From positions 124,001-188,000 of the forward strand of contig JAEWJK010000009.1 in the NCBI GenBank assembly GCA_023386555.1: 64,000 nt of DNA. Reading direction: 5' to 3'. This DNA comes from Bacteroidota bacterium (GTDB lineage: Bacteria > Bacteroidota > Bacteroidia > Chitinophagales > Chitinophagaceae). The position numbers and the translations under genes were made by a program. Of the stretch, positions 16,736 to 25,493 are shown one piece after another (positions within the stretch are counted from its first letter, which is position 1; each line of letters opens with the position of its first letter). The notes under the pieces were generated by a model. That model had not been told where the DNA came from. It saw only the letters and a program-made list of their open reading frames with translations, and made no database searches.

Positions 16736-17107
16736 ATGAAAAGGAATCTGTGTTTACTGGCTTGTTTGTTTTGTGGCGTTACGGCGTTTACACAAGCTGA
16801 TCTTAATAATAAAATGGTGAGTTCTACTGTATTGACTGCCAAAAAACTTACACCCGATATCCGCATCAATCCCAATCCTGTCCAGGAACAAAACTTTAGC
16901 TTGGAGTTACAAAACATTGAAAAAGGTAAGTACAACATTTATCTCTTTGATAAAAGCGGTAAAAAGTATCTTATTAAAACCCTCAATTACGACGGAGGTT
17001 CCACTACCGAAATATTGAATCTTCCAAAAGAGGCATCGAACGGTACTTATATTCTCCAGGTACTTAGTAAAACATCCCGGTTCATTAAAAAGATGATAGT
17101 GGAATAA
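16736..17107 (+). CDS. small secreted protein made of a signal peptide and a T9SS type A sorting domain
   Basis: A 123-residue protein. It has a signal peptide (MKRNLCLLACLFCGVTAFTQ), a ~23-residue linker, and then a typical Por_Secre_tail: 'INPNPVQEQNFSLEL' (residues ~43-57), 'GKYNIYLFDKSGKKY', 'SNGTYILQVL' and the end 'RFIKKMIVE'. The C-terminal domain normally directs large cargo through the T9SS for surface anchoring, yet here there is almost no cargo. It could be a minimal surface protein or a remnant. It is transcribed alone, with a 16-bp palindrome upstream. Confidence 0.8.
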   Translation: MKRNLCLLACLFCGVTAFTQADLNNKMVSSTVLTAKKLTPDIRINPNPVQEQNFSLELQNIEKGKYNIYLFDKSGKKYLIKTLNYDGGSTTEILNLPKEASNGTYILQVLSKTSRFIKKMIVE

Positions 17108-17124
17108 TATGTAGCCGACTGGGT

Positions 17125-17168
17125 TACTACTATTTAGCTTTACTTGCGTCGCACTCTTGTACTTTCTG
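17125..17168 (+). repeat. dispersed intergenic repeat, short form (copy C)
   Basis: Bases 17136-17168 match 32039-32071 exactly over 33 bp, with core TTGCGTCGCACTCTTGTAC, and the homology extends about 9 bp further left with two mismatches. The repeat lies just before the iscS promoter region and creates a spurious upstream in-frame extension of that gene. Confidence 0.85.
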
Positions 17169-17210
17169 ATCTCGTTTCAGCAGAAGTTCTCCCGATTCCT
17201 ACGATTCAGT

Positions 17211-17218
17211 TATTTTTG
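17211..17218 (+). promoter_or_regulatory. -7 element TATTTTTG of the cysteine desulfurase gene
   Basis: A TAnnTTTG match 30 nt before the chosen ATG at 17249. It supports the shorter start, because transcription would begin after the longer reading frame's first codon. Confidence 0.5.
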
Positions 17219-17248
17219 CGGCATTCTTCGAATCATACCTACTTACCA

Positions 17249-18376
17249 ATGAGCCGTATCTATCTTGACAATGCAGCCACAACTCCTTTAGAACCAAAAG
17301 TGTTGGAGGCAATGATGCCATATTTTACCACACATTTTGGTAATCCATCTTCCATTTATAGTTATGGAAGAGAAACAAGGCTGGCAATTGAAAATGCAAG
17401 AAAGACTGTTGCTAAAATCCTGAATGCACATCCTTCAGAGATATTCTTTACTTCCGGTGGAACAGAAAGCAGCAATACTGCGATTTATGCATCTGTAAGA
17501 GACCTAGGTTGTAAACACATCATCACTTCACAAATCGAGCATCATGCAACACTGCATACGGTAGAATACCTGCATAAAAAAAATGAAGTAGACTTAAGTT
17601 ATGTAAACCTTTTACCTGATGGTCATGTAGACCTGAAGCACCTGGAACAATTGCTTTCTTCCAGCAAAGAAAAAACACTGGTTACGTTGATGCATGCCAA
17701 TAACGAGATCGGAAATATCCTCGATATAGAATCCGTAGGAGCATTGTGTAAAAACTATGATGCAATATTTCATTGCGATACTGTTCAAACAGTTGGTCAT
17801 TTCCCGATTGACCTGAAGAAGATACATGTACATTTCATTACTGCTGCCGGTCATAAGTTTCACGGACCAAAAGGTGTGGGTATGTTGTATGTGAATTCCG
17901 ATATTAAGATCGATCCATTGGTACATGGTGGTGGTCAGGAGAGAAACATGAGAGCCGGTACAGAAAACCTGTATGGCATAGTAGGTTTCGCTAAAGCACT
18001 GGAATTAGCTACAGAAAATTATGAGCAGGACAGTGCTTATATACAAGGTATAAAAATGTATATGAAAGAGCAACTGCAGCAACATATTCCGGGAGTAAAG
18101 TTCAATGGTGACTGTGTTGGCAGATGTTTATACACGGTACTGAATGTTTCTTTTCCTAAGAATGATAAAAGCGAGATGTTGTTATTTAATCTTGACATCA
18201 ATAATATCTGTGCTTCCGGTGGTAGTGCATGCAGCAGTGGAACAGATGTAGGCAGTCATGTTATTCGTGCCGTCAATCCGGAGAATCATAGTATGGCAAT
18301 TCGTTTTTCTTTTTCAAAACATAATACTAAAGAGGAGATTGATAGTGTTGTAGATAAGTTGAAAGAACTTGTATAG
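17249..18376 (+). CDS. iscS: cysteine desulfurase (NifS/IscS family)
   Basis: A 375-residue PLP enzyme that takes sulfur from cysteine for iron-sulfur clusters and tRNA thiolation. I start at ATG 17249 (MSRIYLDNAATTPLEP), the family's usual N-terminus; a longer in-frame opening from 17144 runs through a dispersed repeat and is rejected. Visible are 'FFTSGGTESSNTAIY', the PLP lysine in 'TAAGHKFHGPKGVGML', and the catalytic cysteine loop 'GSACSSGTDVGSHV'. An internal catalytic loop of this length fits the NifS/IscS group rather than SufS. No iscU or iscA lies beside it, but an hscA-like gene is at 59.6 kb. Confidence 0.92.
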   Translation: MSRIYLDNAATTPLEPKVLEAMMPYFTTHFGNPSSIYSYGRETRLAIENARKTVAKILNAHPSEIFFTSGGTESSNTAIYASVRDLGCKHIITSQIEHHATLHTVEYLHKKNEVDLSYVNLLPDGHVDLKHLEQLLSSSKEKTLVTLMHANNEIGNILDIESVGALCKNYDAIFHCDTVQTVGHFPIDLKKIHVHFITAAGHKFHGPKGVGMLYVNSDIKIDPLVHGGGQERNMRAGTENLYGIVGFAKALELATENYEQDSAYIQGIKMYMKEQLQQHIPGVKFNGDCVGRCLYTVLNVSFPKNDKSEMLLFNLDINNICASGGSACSSGTDVGSHVIRAVNPENHSMAIRFSFSKHNTKEEIDSVVDKLKELV

Positions 18377-18562
18377 TTTTTTTATTGACGTAATCTGATG
18401 ATGAATTGCTCTTCTGCATTAATTTCTTCTAGCAGTATAAAGGTTCGAAGGTTAAACAGTGTTATTATGTTTGTAGAATATGTATTTATCACAAAAACTG
18501 TGAATCATAAATTATTATTAGCACTTAGCTTTTAAACACGCAATCATTTATAATACTTATTT

Positions 18563-18570
18563 TAGATTTG
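18563..18570 (+). promoter_or_regulatory. -7 element TAGATTTG of katG
   Basis: An exact TAnnTTTG match 32 nt before the katG ATG, in an otherwise gene-free 226-bp gap. No OxyR or PerR-like site could be confidently picked out by eye. Confidence 0.5.
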
Positions 18571-18602
18571 CCTTCTATCTTAAATCTTATTATACCTCTA
18601 AT

Positions 18603-20867
18603 ATGGAATCTAAAGAAATCAGCAAATGTCCTTTCATGAGTGCAGCTGCAAAAGAAAATGTAGGTGGTGGCGGTACAAAAAATCGTGACTGGTGGCCCGA
18701 TCAACTTAAATTAAACACACTTCGTCAGCATTCGTCTCTTTCCAACCCTATGGAAGCAGATTTTAATTATGCGGAGGAATTTAAAACACTTGATCTTGAT
18801 GCGGTAAAAAAAGACCTGCATGATCTGATGACGGATTCACAGGAATGGTGGCCTGCTGATTTTGGTCATTATGGTCCACTGTTTATTCGTATGTCATGGC
18901 ATGCTGCAGGTACGTATCGTGTATATGATGGTCGTGGTGGTGGCGGTACAGGCCAACAGCGTTTTGCACCTTTAAACAGTTGGCCGGATAATGTGAGCCT
19001 TGATAAAGCAAGACGGTTGGTATGGCCTATCAAACAGAAATATGGCCGTAAACTTTCATGGTCAGACCTGTTGATACTTGCTGGTAATGTTGCATTGGAA
19101 TCAATGGGCTTTAAAACATTTGGTTTCGCCGGTGGTCGTCCTGATACTTGGGAAGCAGAAGAAGATGTGTATTGGGGTAACGAAAAAACCTGGCTGGGTA
19201 ATGATGAACGTTACCAGAAAGGAAAACCTGGTGTAGCAGCACATGGAGTATTGGTGTCTGATGAAGATGCTACCGGTGTACATCATAATGCTGAGAAACT
19301 TGAAGCTCCCTTAGGTGCAGCACATATGGGATTGATCTATGTAAATCCTGAAGGACCAGATGGTACACCAGATCCTATTGCTGCTGCAAAAGATATTCGT
19401 GTAACCTTTGGCCGTATGGCGATGAATGATGAAGAAACGGTTGCATTAATAGCAGGTGGTCACAGCTTCGGTAAAACACATGGAGCTGCATCGTCTGATA
19501 ATGTTGGCAAAGAACCTGAAGCTGCTGATCTGGAGATGCAAGGCTTTGGATGGCATAATAAATTCGGTTCAGGAAAAGGTCCTGATACGATAACAAGTGG
19601 TTTAGAAGTCACATGGACTACCACTCCAACAAAATGGAGCAATAATTTTTTTGAGAACCTCTTCAACTTTGAATGGGAATTAACCAAAAGTCCGGGTGGT
19701 GCTCATCAATGGGTAGCAAAAGATGCTGAAGAAATTATTCCGCATGCTTTTGATAGTTCAAAGAAATTAAAACCTACGATGCTTACTACGGATCTTGCTT
19801 TACGTATGGATCCGGTGTATGAAAAAATATCCCGTCGTTTCTTAGAAAATCCGGATGAGTTTGCCGATGCATTTGCCAGAGCATGGTTCAAACTTACACA
19901 CAGAGATATGGGGCCTAAGAGCCGATATCTTGGTAAAGATGTTCCACAGGAAGATTTGATCTGGCAAGATCCTATTCCTGCTGTAAATCATGAATTGATA
20001 GATGCAAATGATATTGCATCACTAAAAGAAAAAATATTAGGGGCTGGATTAACTATCGGAGAATTGGTTTCAACAGCCTGGGCTTCTGCTTCTACTTTCC
20101 GTGGTTCAGATTTTCGTGGTGGAGCAAATGGGGCAAGAATTCGTTTAGCACCAATGAAAGATTGGAGGGTAAACAATCCTGCACAGTTAAGTAAAGTGTT
20201 GGATGTATTAACCGATATTCAAACTAGATTCAATAGTGCCGGTAAAAAAGTATCATTAGCTGATTTGATTGTTTTAAGTGGATGTGCAGCTGTTGAGAAA
20301 GCAGCCCGTGATGCCGGACATAATATTACTGTTCCATTTACACCGGGAAGGATGGATGCTTCACAGGAACAAACAGATATTGAATCGATCGGTTACTTAG
20401 AACCCAGAGCTGATGGTTTCAGAAATTATCGTAGAGTAAAGAGTGAAGTTTCAACAGAAGCTTTATTGATTGATAAAGCTCAGTTACTTACTTTAACTGC
20501 ACCTGAACTTACTGTTTTAGTGGGGGGAATGAGAATGTTAAATACCAACTTTGATGGTTCGCAACATGGTGTATTCACAAAAGAGCCTGGTAAACTAACC
20601 AATGATTTTTTTGTGAACCTGCTTGATATGAATACCACATGGAAAGCTGCACAGGAAGATAAAGAGTTGTACCAAGGCTATGATAGAAAAACCGGTAAAC
20701 CTACATGGACAGCAACTAGAGTTGATCTTGTATTTGGTTCCAACTCAGAATTAAGAGCCATTGCAGAAGTTTATGCCTCTACTGATGCGAAAGAAAAATT
20801 TGTAAAAGATTTTGTATCAGCGTGGGATAAGGTGATGAATCTTGACAGGTTTGAAATAAAGAAATAG
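18603..20867 (+). CDS. katG: catalase-peroxidase KatG
   Basis: A 754-residue bifunctional heme enzyme that removes hydrogen peroxide. The N-terminal active domain shows the distal Arg96-Trp99-His100 ('RMSWHAAGTYR'), the proximal heme ligand His287 ('AGGHSFGKTH'), and the Trp99-Tyr246-Met272 residues expected to form the KatG crosslink ('GLIYVNPEG', 'GRMAMNDEE'). A second, heme-less C-terminal domain (from about residue 430) completes the usual two-domain length. No signal peptide is seen, so it is cytosolic. It is monocistronic, with its own promoter-like motif and a terminator immediately after. Confidence 0.98.
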   Translation: MESKEISKCPFMSAAAKENVGGGGTKNRDWWPDQLKLNTLRQHSSLSNPMEADFNYAEEFKTLDLDAVKKDLHDLMTDSQEWWPADFGHYGPLFIRMSWHAAGTYRVYDGRGGGGTGQQRFAPLNSWPDNVSLDKARRLVWPIKQKYGRKLSWSDLLILAGNVALESMGFKTFGFAGGRPDTWEAEEDVYWGNEKTWLGNDERYQKGKPGVAAHGVLVSDEDATGVHHNAEKLEAPLGAAHMGLIYVNPEGPDGTPDPIAAAKDIRVTFGRMAMNDEETVALIAGGHSFGKTHGAASSDNVGKEPEAADLEMQGFGWHNKFGSGKGPDTITSGLEVTWTTTPTKWSNNFFENLFNFEWELTKSPGGAHQWVAKDAEEIIPHAFDSSKKLKPTMLTTDLALRMDPVYEKISRRFLENPDEFADAFARAWFKLTHRDMGPKSRYLGKDVPQEDLIWQDPIPAVNHELIDANDIASLKEKILGAGLTIGELVSTAWASASTFRGSDFRGGANGARIRLAPMKDWRVNNPAQLSKVLDVLTDIQTRFNSAGKKVSLADLIVLSGCAAVEKAARDAGHNITVPFTPGRMDASQEQTDIESIGYLEPRADGFRNYRRVKSEVSTEALLIDKAQLLTLTAPELTVLVGGMRMLNTNFDGSQHGVFTKEPGKLTNDFFVNLLDMNTTWKAAQEDKELYQGYDRKTGKPTWTATRVDLVFGSNSELRAIAEVYASTDAKEKFVKDFVSAWDKVMNLDRFEIKK

Positions 20868-20885
20868 AATTTTAAATTGATAACT

Positions 20886-20918
20886 AGGCAGCTTTTCTTT
20901 TCGCTGCCTTTATTTTTT
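20886..20918 (+). terminator. rho-independent terminator after katG
   Basis: The stem AGGCAGC (20886-20892) / GCTGCCT (20903-20909) is followed by a T-rich tract. Confidence 0.8.
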
Positions 20919-20966
20919 GTTTACTCTCTGATTGTATTGTACTTTTCTTGAACTATCATCACAGTC

Positions 20967-21403
20967 ATGGAAATTAGTCAACTTCAGGAACAAGAAATCG
21001 CCGACTTTCAAAGTCTAATCCAAATCTTCAAAGAGGTGTTTGAACACAAAGATCAATTACCTGGTAATGAACATTTGCAAAAGTTGCTTACTGATCCTGA
21101 TTTTATAGTTTTCGTAGTTAGATCAGAAGGAAAAGTCGTTGGCGGATTAACCATTTATGTTCTTCATCAATACTACTCTGTAAAGCCTTTGGCTTACACA
21201 TATGATGTGGGAATTGCACCAGAATTTCAAAGACAGGGCTTAGGAAAAAAATTAATTTCTGCAGTTGCAGATTTTTGTTCTGAAAATGGGTTTGAACAAG
21301 CATTTGTTGAGGCAGAAAGCGATGATTTTGAGGCAATTAGTTTTATAGAACAACATGCTTTAACTCTGAGATAAAAGCTACGCATTTTGTTTATTCATTA
21401 TAG
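20967..21403 (+). pseudogene. GNAT acetyltransferase related to AAC(3)-I, frameshifted near its 3' end
   Basis: The intact frame gives 135 residues (20967-21374) with a GNAT fold: 'FIVFVVRSEGKVVGGLTIYVL', 'YTYDVGIAPEFQRQGLGKKLI' (acetyl-CoA motif A, QRQGLGKK) and 'AFVEAESDDFEAISF'. This order resembles AAC(3)-I aminoglycoside acetyltransferases. After 'EAISF' the frame degenerates to IEQHALTLR. In the next frame the sequence 21344-21403 reads YRTTCFNSEIKATHFVYSL and then stops, which is the expected family C-terminus. Adding one T to the T4 run at 21341-21344 restores a 145-residue protein. The cause is a real frameshift or a homopolymer sequencing error. Confidence 0.8.
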
Positions 21404-21442
21404 TCTTAATAAACTACTGCAAATAGTTTGAACTTATATGTT

Positions 21443-22216
21443 ATGGACTATATCATTATTTGTTTAGTTGCAATTATTGGTTCAGGACTTACCCTCTTTT
21501 CCGGTTTTGGTCTGGGAACGATTTTGCTGCCAGTATTTGGTTTGTTTTTTCCTATAGAAATGGCTATAGCTTTAACAGCTATCGTTCACTTCCTGAACAA
21601 TCTTTTCAAGTTAGGTTTACTTGGTTTGAAAGCCAATACGCAAGTTGTAATACAATTTGGAATCCCTTCTGTTGTAGCAGCTTTTCTAGGTGCTCATTTA
21701 CTTACGCTTATCACAGAAATATCACCACTTTTTCGTTATTCGTTAGGCGATAGGATAATTAGTATCATACCTGTGAAACTTATTATTGGAGTATTGCTCA
21801 TGTTCTTTGCTTTGTTTGAAACACTTCCACGATTTAAGAATATACAATTCAATAGAAAATATTTGCCTGTTGGTGGTTTATTAAGTGGTTTCTTTGGTGG
21901 ATTATCTGGCCATCAGGGTGCATTACGATCAGCATTTTTGATCAAGGCAAACCTACCTAAAGAAGCATTCATTGCATCGGGTGTGGTGATTGCATGTATG
22001 GTTGATTTTACAAGGCTTTCGATCTATTCAAAACAAATCTTTCAATCCAAGGATGATTTCAGTTATCCTTTAATTGTAGCAGCAACGTTATCAGCTTTCT
22101 TTGGTGCCTATATTGGTAACAGAATATTGAAGAAAACAACAATCGGTTTTGTGCAGTACATAGTAGCCACAATGATATTTGTGTTTGCCGTGCTTTTAAT
22201 ATTGGGAATAGTGTAG
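21443..22216 (+). CDS. TauE/SafE family sulfite exporter-like permease
   Basis: A 257-residue protein from the ATG at 21443 (MDYIIICLVAIIGSGLTLFSGFGLGT), preferred over a TTG 15 bp earlier. It has about eight membrane helices in two halves. The family pattern 'GFGLGTILLPVFGLFFPIEMAIALTAIVHFLNNLFKLGL' (positions ~21500-21617) and the second-half 'GGLLSGFFGGLSGHQGALRSAFLI' are typical of TauE/SafE (PF01925). Members export organosulfonates, sulfite or related anions; the substrate here is unknown. Confidence 0.9.
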   Translation: MDYIIICLVAIIGSGLTLFSGFGLGTILLPVFGLFFPIEMAIALTAIVHFLNNLFKLGLLGLKANTQVVIQFGIPSVVAAFLGAHLLTLITEISPLFRYSLGDRIISIIPVKLIIGVLLMFFALFETLPRFKNIQFNRKYLPVGGLLSGFFGGLSGHQGALRSAFLIKANLPKEAFIASGVVIACMVDFTRLSIYSKQIFQSKDDFSYPLIVAATLSAFFGAYIGNRILKKTTIGFVQYIVATMIFVFAVLLILGIV

Positions 22217-22303
22217 TATTCGGTAGAAAAAAATCCAGTATGTCAGACATAATTTCAACCGTTACAAGAATACTTTACTGCGGTAATCAAACCACGAATT
22301 CCA

Positions 22304-22777
22304 TTAATGTTCAAATTGGTTTTCTTCTATGGTAGTATCACTCCAGATTTTTGGGTGAGTAGCAAAATAAGGTAGTGCAAAAGCACCCATCAAACCTGTT
22401 ATGATCTCAATACCCATTGTAAGTCCTCTTGCACTGTCAGGCATAGCATCTCCATTAGGTAACATGTTTGGGCCTAGGGGTATGAATAATGCAACAATAG
22501 CTGTCAACACCAAAGCCAGTAAAGTATATATCCATAGACCTTTCTTTATATACTGCATAATGATTGAATAAACTATACCGGCAGCAATGAGTGTTGGAAT
22601 AGTAAAGAAAATAATCGAGTTGATGTTTACATACTCGGCAAACTGGTAACTCGTAGCAGAACGATAAGTGTATTCAAACAGCAGGTTTATAGCTGCAGCT
22701 AAAATGCCTACAAATAAACCTGCAAGAATACCTCTTGATAAAAGGGTGTACTTGTACAATGTGGCATGTGAATCCAT
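22304..22777 (-). CDS. four-helix membrane protein, unknown function
   Basis: A 157-residue protein with four predicted membrane helices: 'GILAGLFVGILAAAINLLFE', 'SIIFFTIPTLIAAGIVYSII', 'WIYTLLALVLTAIVALFIP' and 'GLTMGIEIITGLMGAFALPY'. A DUF6069-like family is possible but I am not certain. The tail 'HPKIWSDTTIEENQFEH' is polar. There is no neighbour context and no metal-binding or catalytic motif. Confidence 0.7.
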   Translation of the reverse strand: MDSHATLYKYTLLSRGILAGLFVGILAAAINLLFEYTYRSATSYQFAEYVNINSIIFFTIPTLIAAGIVYSIIMQYIKKGLWIYTLLALVLTAIVALFIPLGPNMLPNGDAMPDSARGLTMGIEIITGLMGAFALPYFATHPKIWSDTTIEENQFEH

Positions 22778-22936
22778 ACGTTTAGTTTTTAGTGGTTAGA
22801 TAATATTCTAAAACCTACGCATCAGATCTAAGCCTTGCTTATACTATTTCCGTTGTTGTGGAAGAACTACAACTGTAAGTTAACGCTTTTAGTTTGATTA
22901 AAACGAAAGCAGGGACATGTAGCCCCTGATTTTCAT

Positions 22937-23131
22937 TTAGTGCGTTTGTATTTGAGAATTCGGAGATGAGAAAAGATTGTTGAATTTAGCAGCAGCAGAA
23001 GTTATCATTTCATTACCTGCTGTTTGTGCTCTTTCCCCAGAAAGTTTTACTGATCTTACCAATTCAGCCGCTTTCCTAACTAAAAATCTTTTCCTTGGCG
23101 GTCTTTCTTCACTATTTCTTCTATTGTTCAT
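22937..23131 (-). CDS. small basic hypothetical protein
   Basis: A 64-residue reading frame from ATG 23131 (MNNRRNSEERPPRKRFLVRK). A longer TTG-initiated version to 23182 is possible. It is rich in Arg/Lys at the N-terminus with a helical middle ('AAELVRSVKLSGERAQTAGN'). There is no domain and no homologue I can name, so it may not be a real gene. Confidence 0.4.
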   Translation of the reverse strand: MNNRRNSEERPPRKRFLVRKAAELVRSVKLSGERAQTAGNEMITSAAAKFNNLFSSPNSQIQTH

Positions 23132-23182
23132 ATAATCGTCTTTTGTTGCTTTACTATTAAAAAGACTGTGCCATAATTTCAA

Positions 23183-23549
23183 AACCTGTTAAGGCCTTAC
23201 TAACATTCATACAAATAACTAGTTCTGAGGGCTAGTCTCACACCTTTGTGGCAGGTATTAGAGGTAACAAGCTAAACATTCTTATGAGTCGAGTTTTCAT
23301 TTCAACACTGTAACAAATCCATCCCTTTACACGGGCTGTCAGAACTGATGTTTTTTGGTAATACTTTTAGGTTTCTGCCATCATCATAATTTGGTTTGTT
23401 CCAGGAAAGGAAAAAAGACATAATTATGATCATGCCGCTTAGGAGCAGCAGTTTTTTACCATTCTATTTCATGTAAAGGATTTGTATTTGAAAGTTAATT
23501 AAACAGATAGCATAAAATCACACAAGAAGTTCTGTACATTCGCTAAAAC
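23183..23549. other. ~370-bp region upstream of the RRM gene without a gene
   Basis: Only very short reading frames occur (9-16 codons). A -7-like TACATTCG (one mismatch from TAnnTTTG) at 23535-23542 lies 17 nt before the RRM ATG. The long gap could hold a leader or regulatory RNA, but I see no clear fold. Confidence 0.4.
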
Positions 23550-23558
23550 TTGTATTCG

Positions 23559-23909
23559 ATGAAAATTTTTGTGGCGGGTCTGCCATACGACATGGATGAT
23601 GCTGAACTGTTAGAATTTTTTGAAAAGTTCGGTTCTGTTACTTCTGCCAAAGTGGCTATCGATAAAGAAACCGGTAAAAGCAAAGGCTTTGCATTTGTAG
23701 ATATGCCTGTGAGGCAGGAAGGCCTTGAAGCTATTGAAGGATTAAATGATCTTGCAATTGGTAAAAAAACATTAGTGGTTAAAGAAGCTGAAGACAGAGG
23801 AAGCAGCGGAGGTGGAAGATCAGGTGGTGGTTATGGTGGAGGAAGACAAGGTGGTGGTGGTTATGGAGGAAACAGATCAAGTGGTGGAGGATACAAACCA
23901 AGATATTAA
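23559..23909 (+). CDS. RNA-binding protein with RRM domain and Gly-rich tail
   Basis: A 116-residue protein from the ATG at 23559 (MKIFVAGLPYDMDDAEL). A single RNA-recognition motif spans residues 1-75, with RNP2 'IFVAGLP' and RNP1 'KGFAFVDM', which carries the aromatic residues that stack on RNA. The rest is an arginine/glycine-rich tail with repeats of GGGYGG and ends YKPRY. Such small RRM proteins in bacteria often respond to cold, and some are linked to mRNA stability. This one is monocistronic with a perfect terminator right after the stop. Confidence 0.93.
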   Translation: MKIFVAGLPYDMDDAELLEFFEKFGSVTSAKVAIDKETGKSKGFAFVDMPVRQEGLEAIEGLNDLAIGKKTLVVKEAEDRGSSGGGRSGGGYGGGRQGGGGYGGNRSSGGGYKPRY

Positions 23910-23912
23910 TGT

Positions 23913-23939
23913 AAAAGACAGCAAGGCTGTCTTTTTTTA
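23913..23939 (+). terminator. rho-independent terminator after the RRM gene
   Basis: A 10-bp perfect stem, AAAAGACAGC (23913-23922) / GCTGTCTTTT (23926-23935), has a 3-nt loop and a T-tract. Confidence 0.9.
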
Positions 23940-24022
23940 TGAAAGATTGGAATTAGATTAGAATCTAATGATTGGCATAAAGCGGCTTTTTAAATTAGCA
24001 TTTTTTACTATGTTCGCTACTT

Positions 24023-25489
24023 ATGAAAATATCGAGTTTCATATTGCTGAGCTTCGTATTTATTCTTCTACTTTTCTCTATAACAACATATATCAATTTT
24101 AAACTTTCTGAAGAAGTAAGAGATAATGCTGAGTTCTTATCGAAATCAACAGAGATCGTTAGAAACAGCAGTCGATTCCAAAGAAATACCATCAATATGG
24201 TGGCAGGTTTAAGAGGTTTTCTGTTAATGGGTGAAAGGTTTTTTATAGAATCTTACGATTCCGCAGCGGCAGAGAATGAAAGAATATTGGAGGAAATAAC
24301 TAATCTGAGCGACGATACTGCTCAATTACGTTTGTTGAACGATATAAAAATGTTACATGATAAATGGGTTGAGGATTATACAGAGCCATTAAGACAAGCA
24401 AAATTAATGGCTAGTATAGATCGAGATCATATAGCTGCTTATAATAAACTTTATAGGGAAAAGGCTCAGGGAGAAAAAGCATTGCAATTACAATTACAAG
24501 CAAAATTCAGGGATTTTAGTAATTGGGAGTATCAAGTGAGAGACGAACGACGATCAATGCTTGCTGCATCTGCACAACGCAGTAATGAGATGGCTTTTAT
24601 TCTAACAGCAGTTTCACTAATCGCAGCCGTTGTAATCGTAACCATCCTAATAAGACGTATTGCAAAGAGGATTAATAAAATGGTGGGAATGGCAGATACC
24701 ATTGCTTCCGGCAATTATAATGTAAACCTTGAAGACAAGGGTAAAGACGAATTAACGGCGTTAGTAGAATCGCTTAATCATATGGCTCATGAACTGGATA
24801 CGAATATCTCTTTATTAAAAGAGAAAAATGAAGAGCTTGATCAGTTTGCTCATATCGTTTCACACGATCTTAAAGGACCTCTTAGAGGAATTGACAATGT
24901 AGTTTCGTGGATAGAAGAAGATCATAAAGATGAGCTTTCACCTAAAGTTGAAGAGTATCTTCAATTGATAAAGGGTAGAGTTATCAGGACAGAAAATTTG
25001 ATACAGGGAATACTCTCTTATGCTCGAATTGGTAAAGAAATTGTGCACAAAGAACAAATAGATGTGAATGAGCTGATTGAGGAAGTGAAAGACAGCCTTC
25101 CGGAGAATAAAAATGTGAGTATTGTTTTAAGGGAAAAACTACCGACGGTATTCTCCGAAAGAATTCCTTTATTCCAGGTGTTTACCAATCTTATCAGTAA
25201 TGGAATAAAGTATAACGATAAAGAAAAAGGCGAGATTAGGATTTATCATAAAGACTTGGGAGATAAGTATGAATTTTTTGTAGAAGATAATGGGCCGGGT
25301 ATTTCTGAACAATATCATAAACGCATATTTGTAATCTTTCAAACGCTAAAAGAAAGAGATAGTTTTGAAAGTACCGGTGTTGGACTGGCAATTGTAAAGA
25401 AGATATTAGACAAGCGTAATGAAATGATAAATCTCAGATCAACACAAGGTGAAGGAGCTATATTCTCTTTTACCTGGAATAAAAAATAG
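24023..25489 (+). CDS. CHASE3-HAMP sensor histidine kinase
   Basis: A 488-residue membrane kinase. It has TM1 (~5-23), an extracytoplasmic CHASE3-like domain (~30-185, with 'MVAGLRGFLLMGERFFIESYD'), and TM2 (~191-210). HAMP follows (~211-264) and then HisKA with the phospho-accepting His281 in 'FAHIVSHDLKGPLRG'. HATPase_c has N-box 'FTNLISNGIKYNDKE', G1 'VEDNGPGI' and G2 'STGVGLAIVKKI'. It is followed 4 bp later by a single-domain response regulator, so the two are probably a phosphorelay pair. The signal is unknown. Confidence 0.95.
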   Translation: MKISSFILLSFVFILLLFSITTYINFKLSEEVRDNAEFLSKSTEIVRNSSRFQRNTINMVAGLRGFLLMGERFFIESYDSAAAENERILEEITNLSDDTAQLRLLNDIKMLHDKWVEDYTEPLRQAKLMASIDRDHIAAYNKLYREKAQGEKALQLQLQAKFRDFSNWEYQVRDERRSMLAASAQRSNEMAFILTAVSLIAAVVIVTILIRRIAKRINKMVGMADTIASGNYNVNLEDKGKDELTALVESLNHMAHELDTNISLLKEKNEELDQFAHIVSHDLKGPLRGIDNVVSWIEEDHKDELSPKVEEYLQLIKGRVIRTENLIQGILSYARIGKEIVHKEQIDVNELIEEVKDSLPENKNVSIVLREKLPTVFSERIPLFQVFTNLISNGIKYNDKEKGEIRIYHKDLGDKYEFFVEDNGPGISEQYHKRIFVIFQTLKERDSFESTGVGLAIVKKILDKRNEMINLRSTQGEGAIFSFTWNKK

Positions 25490-25493
25490 TATT

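Noticed and set aside
17144..17248. 35-residue N-terminal extension of the cysteine desulfurase
   Set aside because: It is translated from a dispersed repeat and lies upstream of the TATTTTTG -7 motif; the family starts at MSRIYLDNAATTP, so the ATG at 17249 is better.
23790..23909. Gly-rich repeat tail as a CRISPR or tandem repeat array
   Set aside because: The repeats are coding GGGYGG units of the RRM protein, with no uniform spacers.
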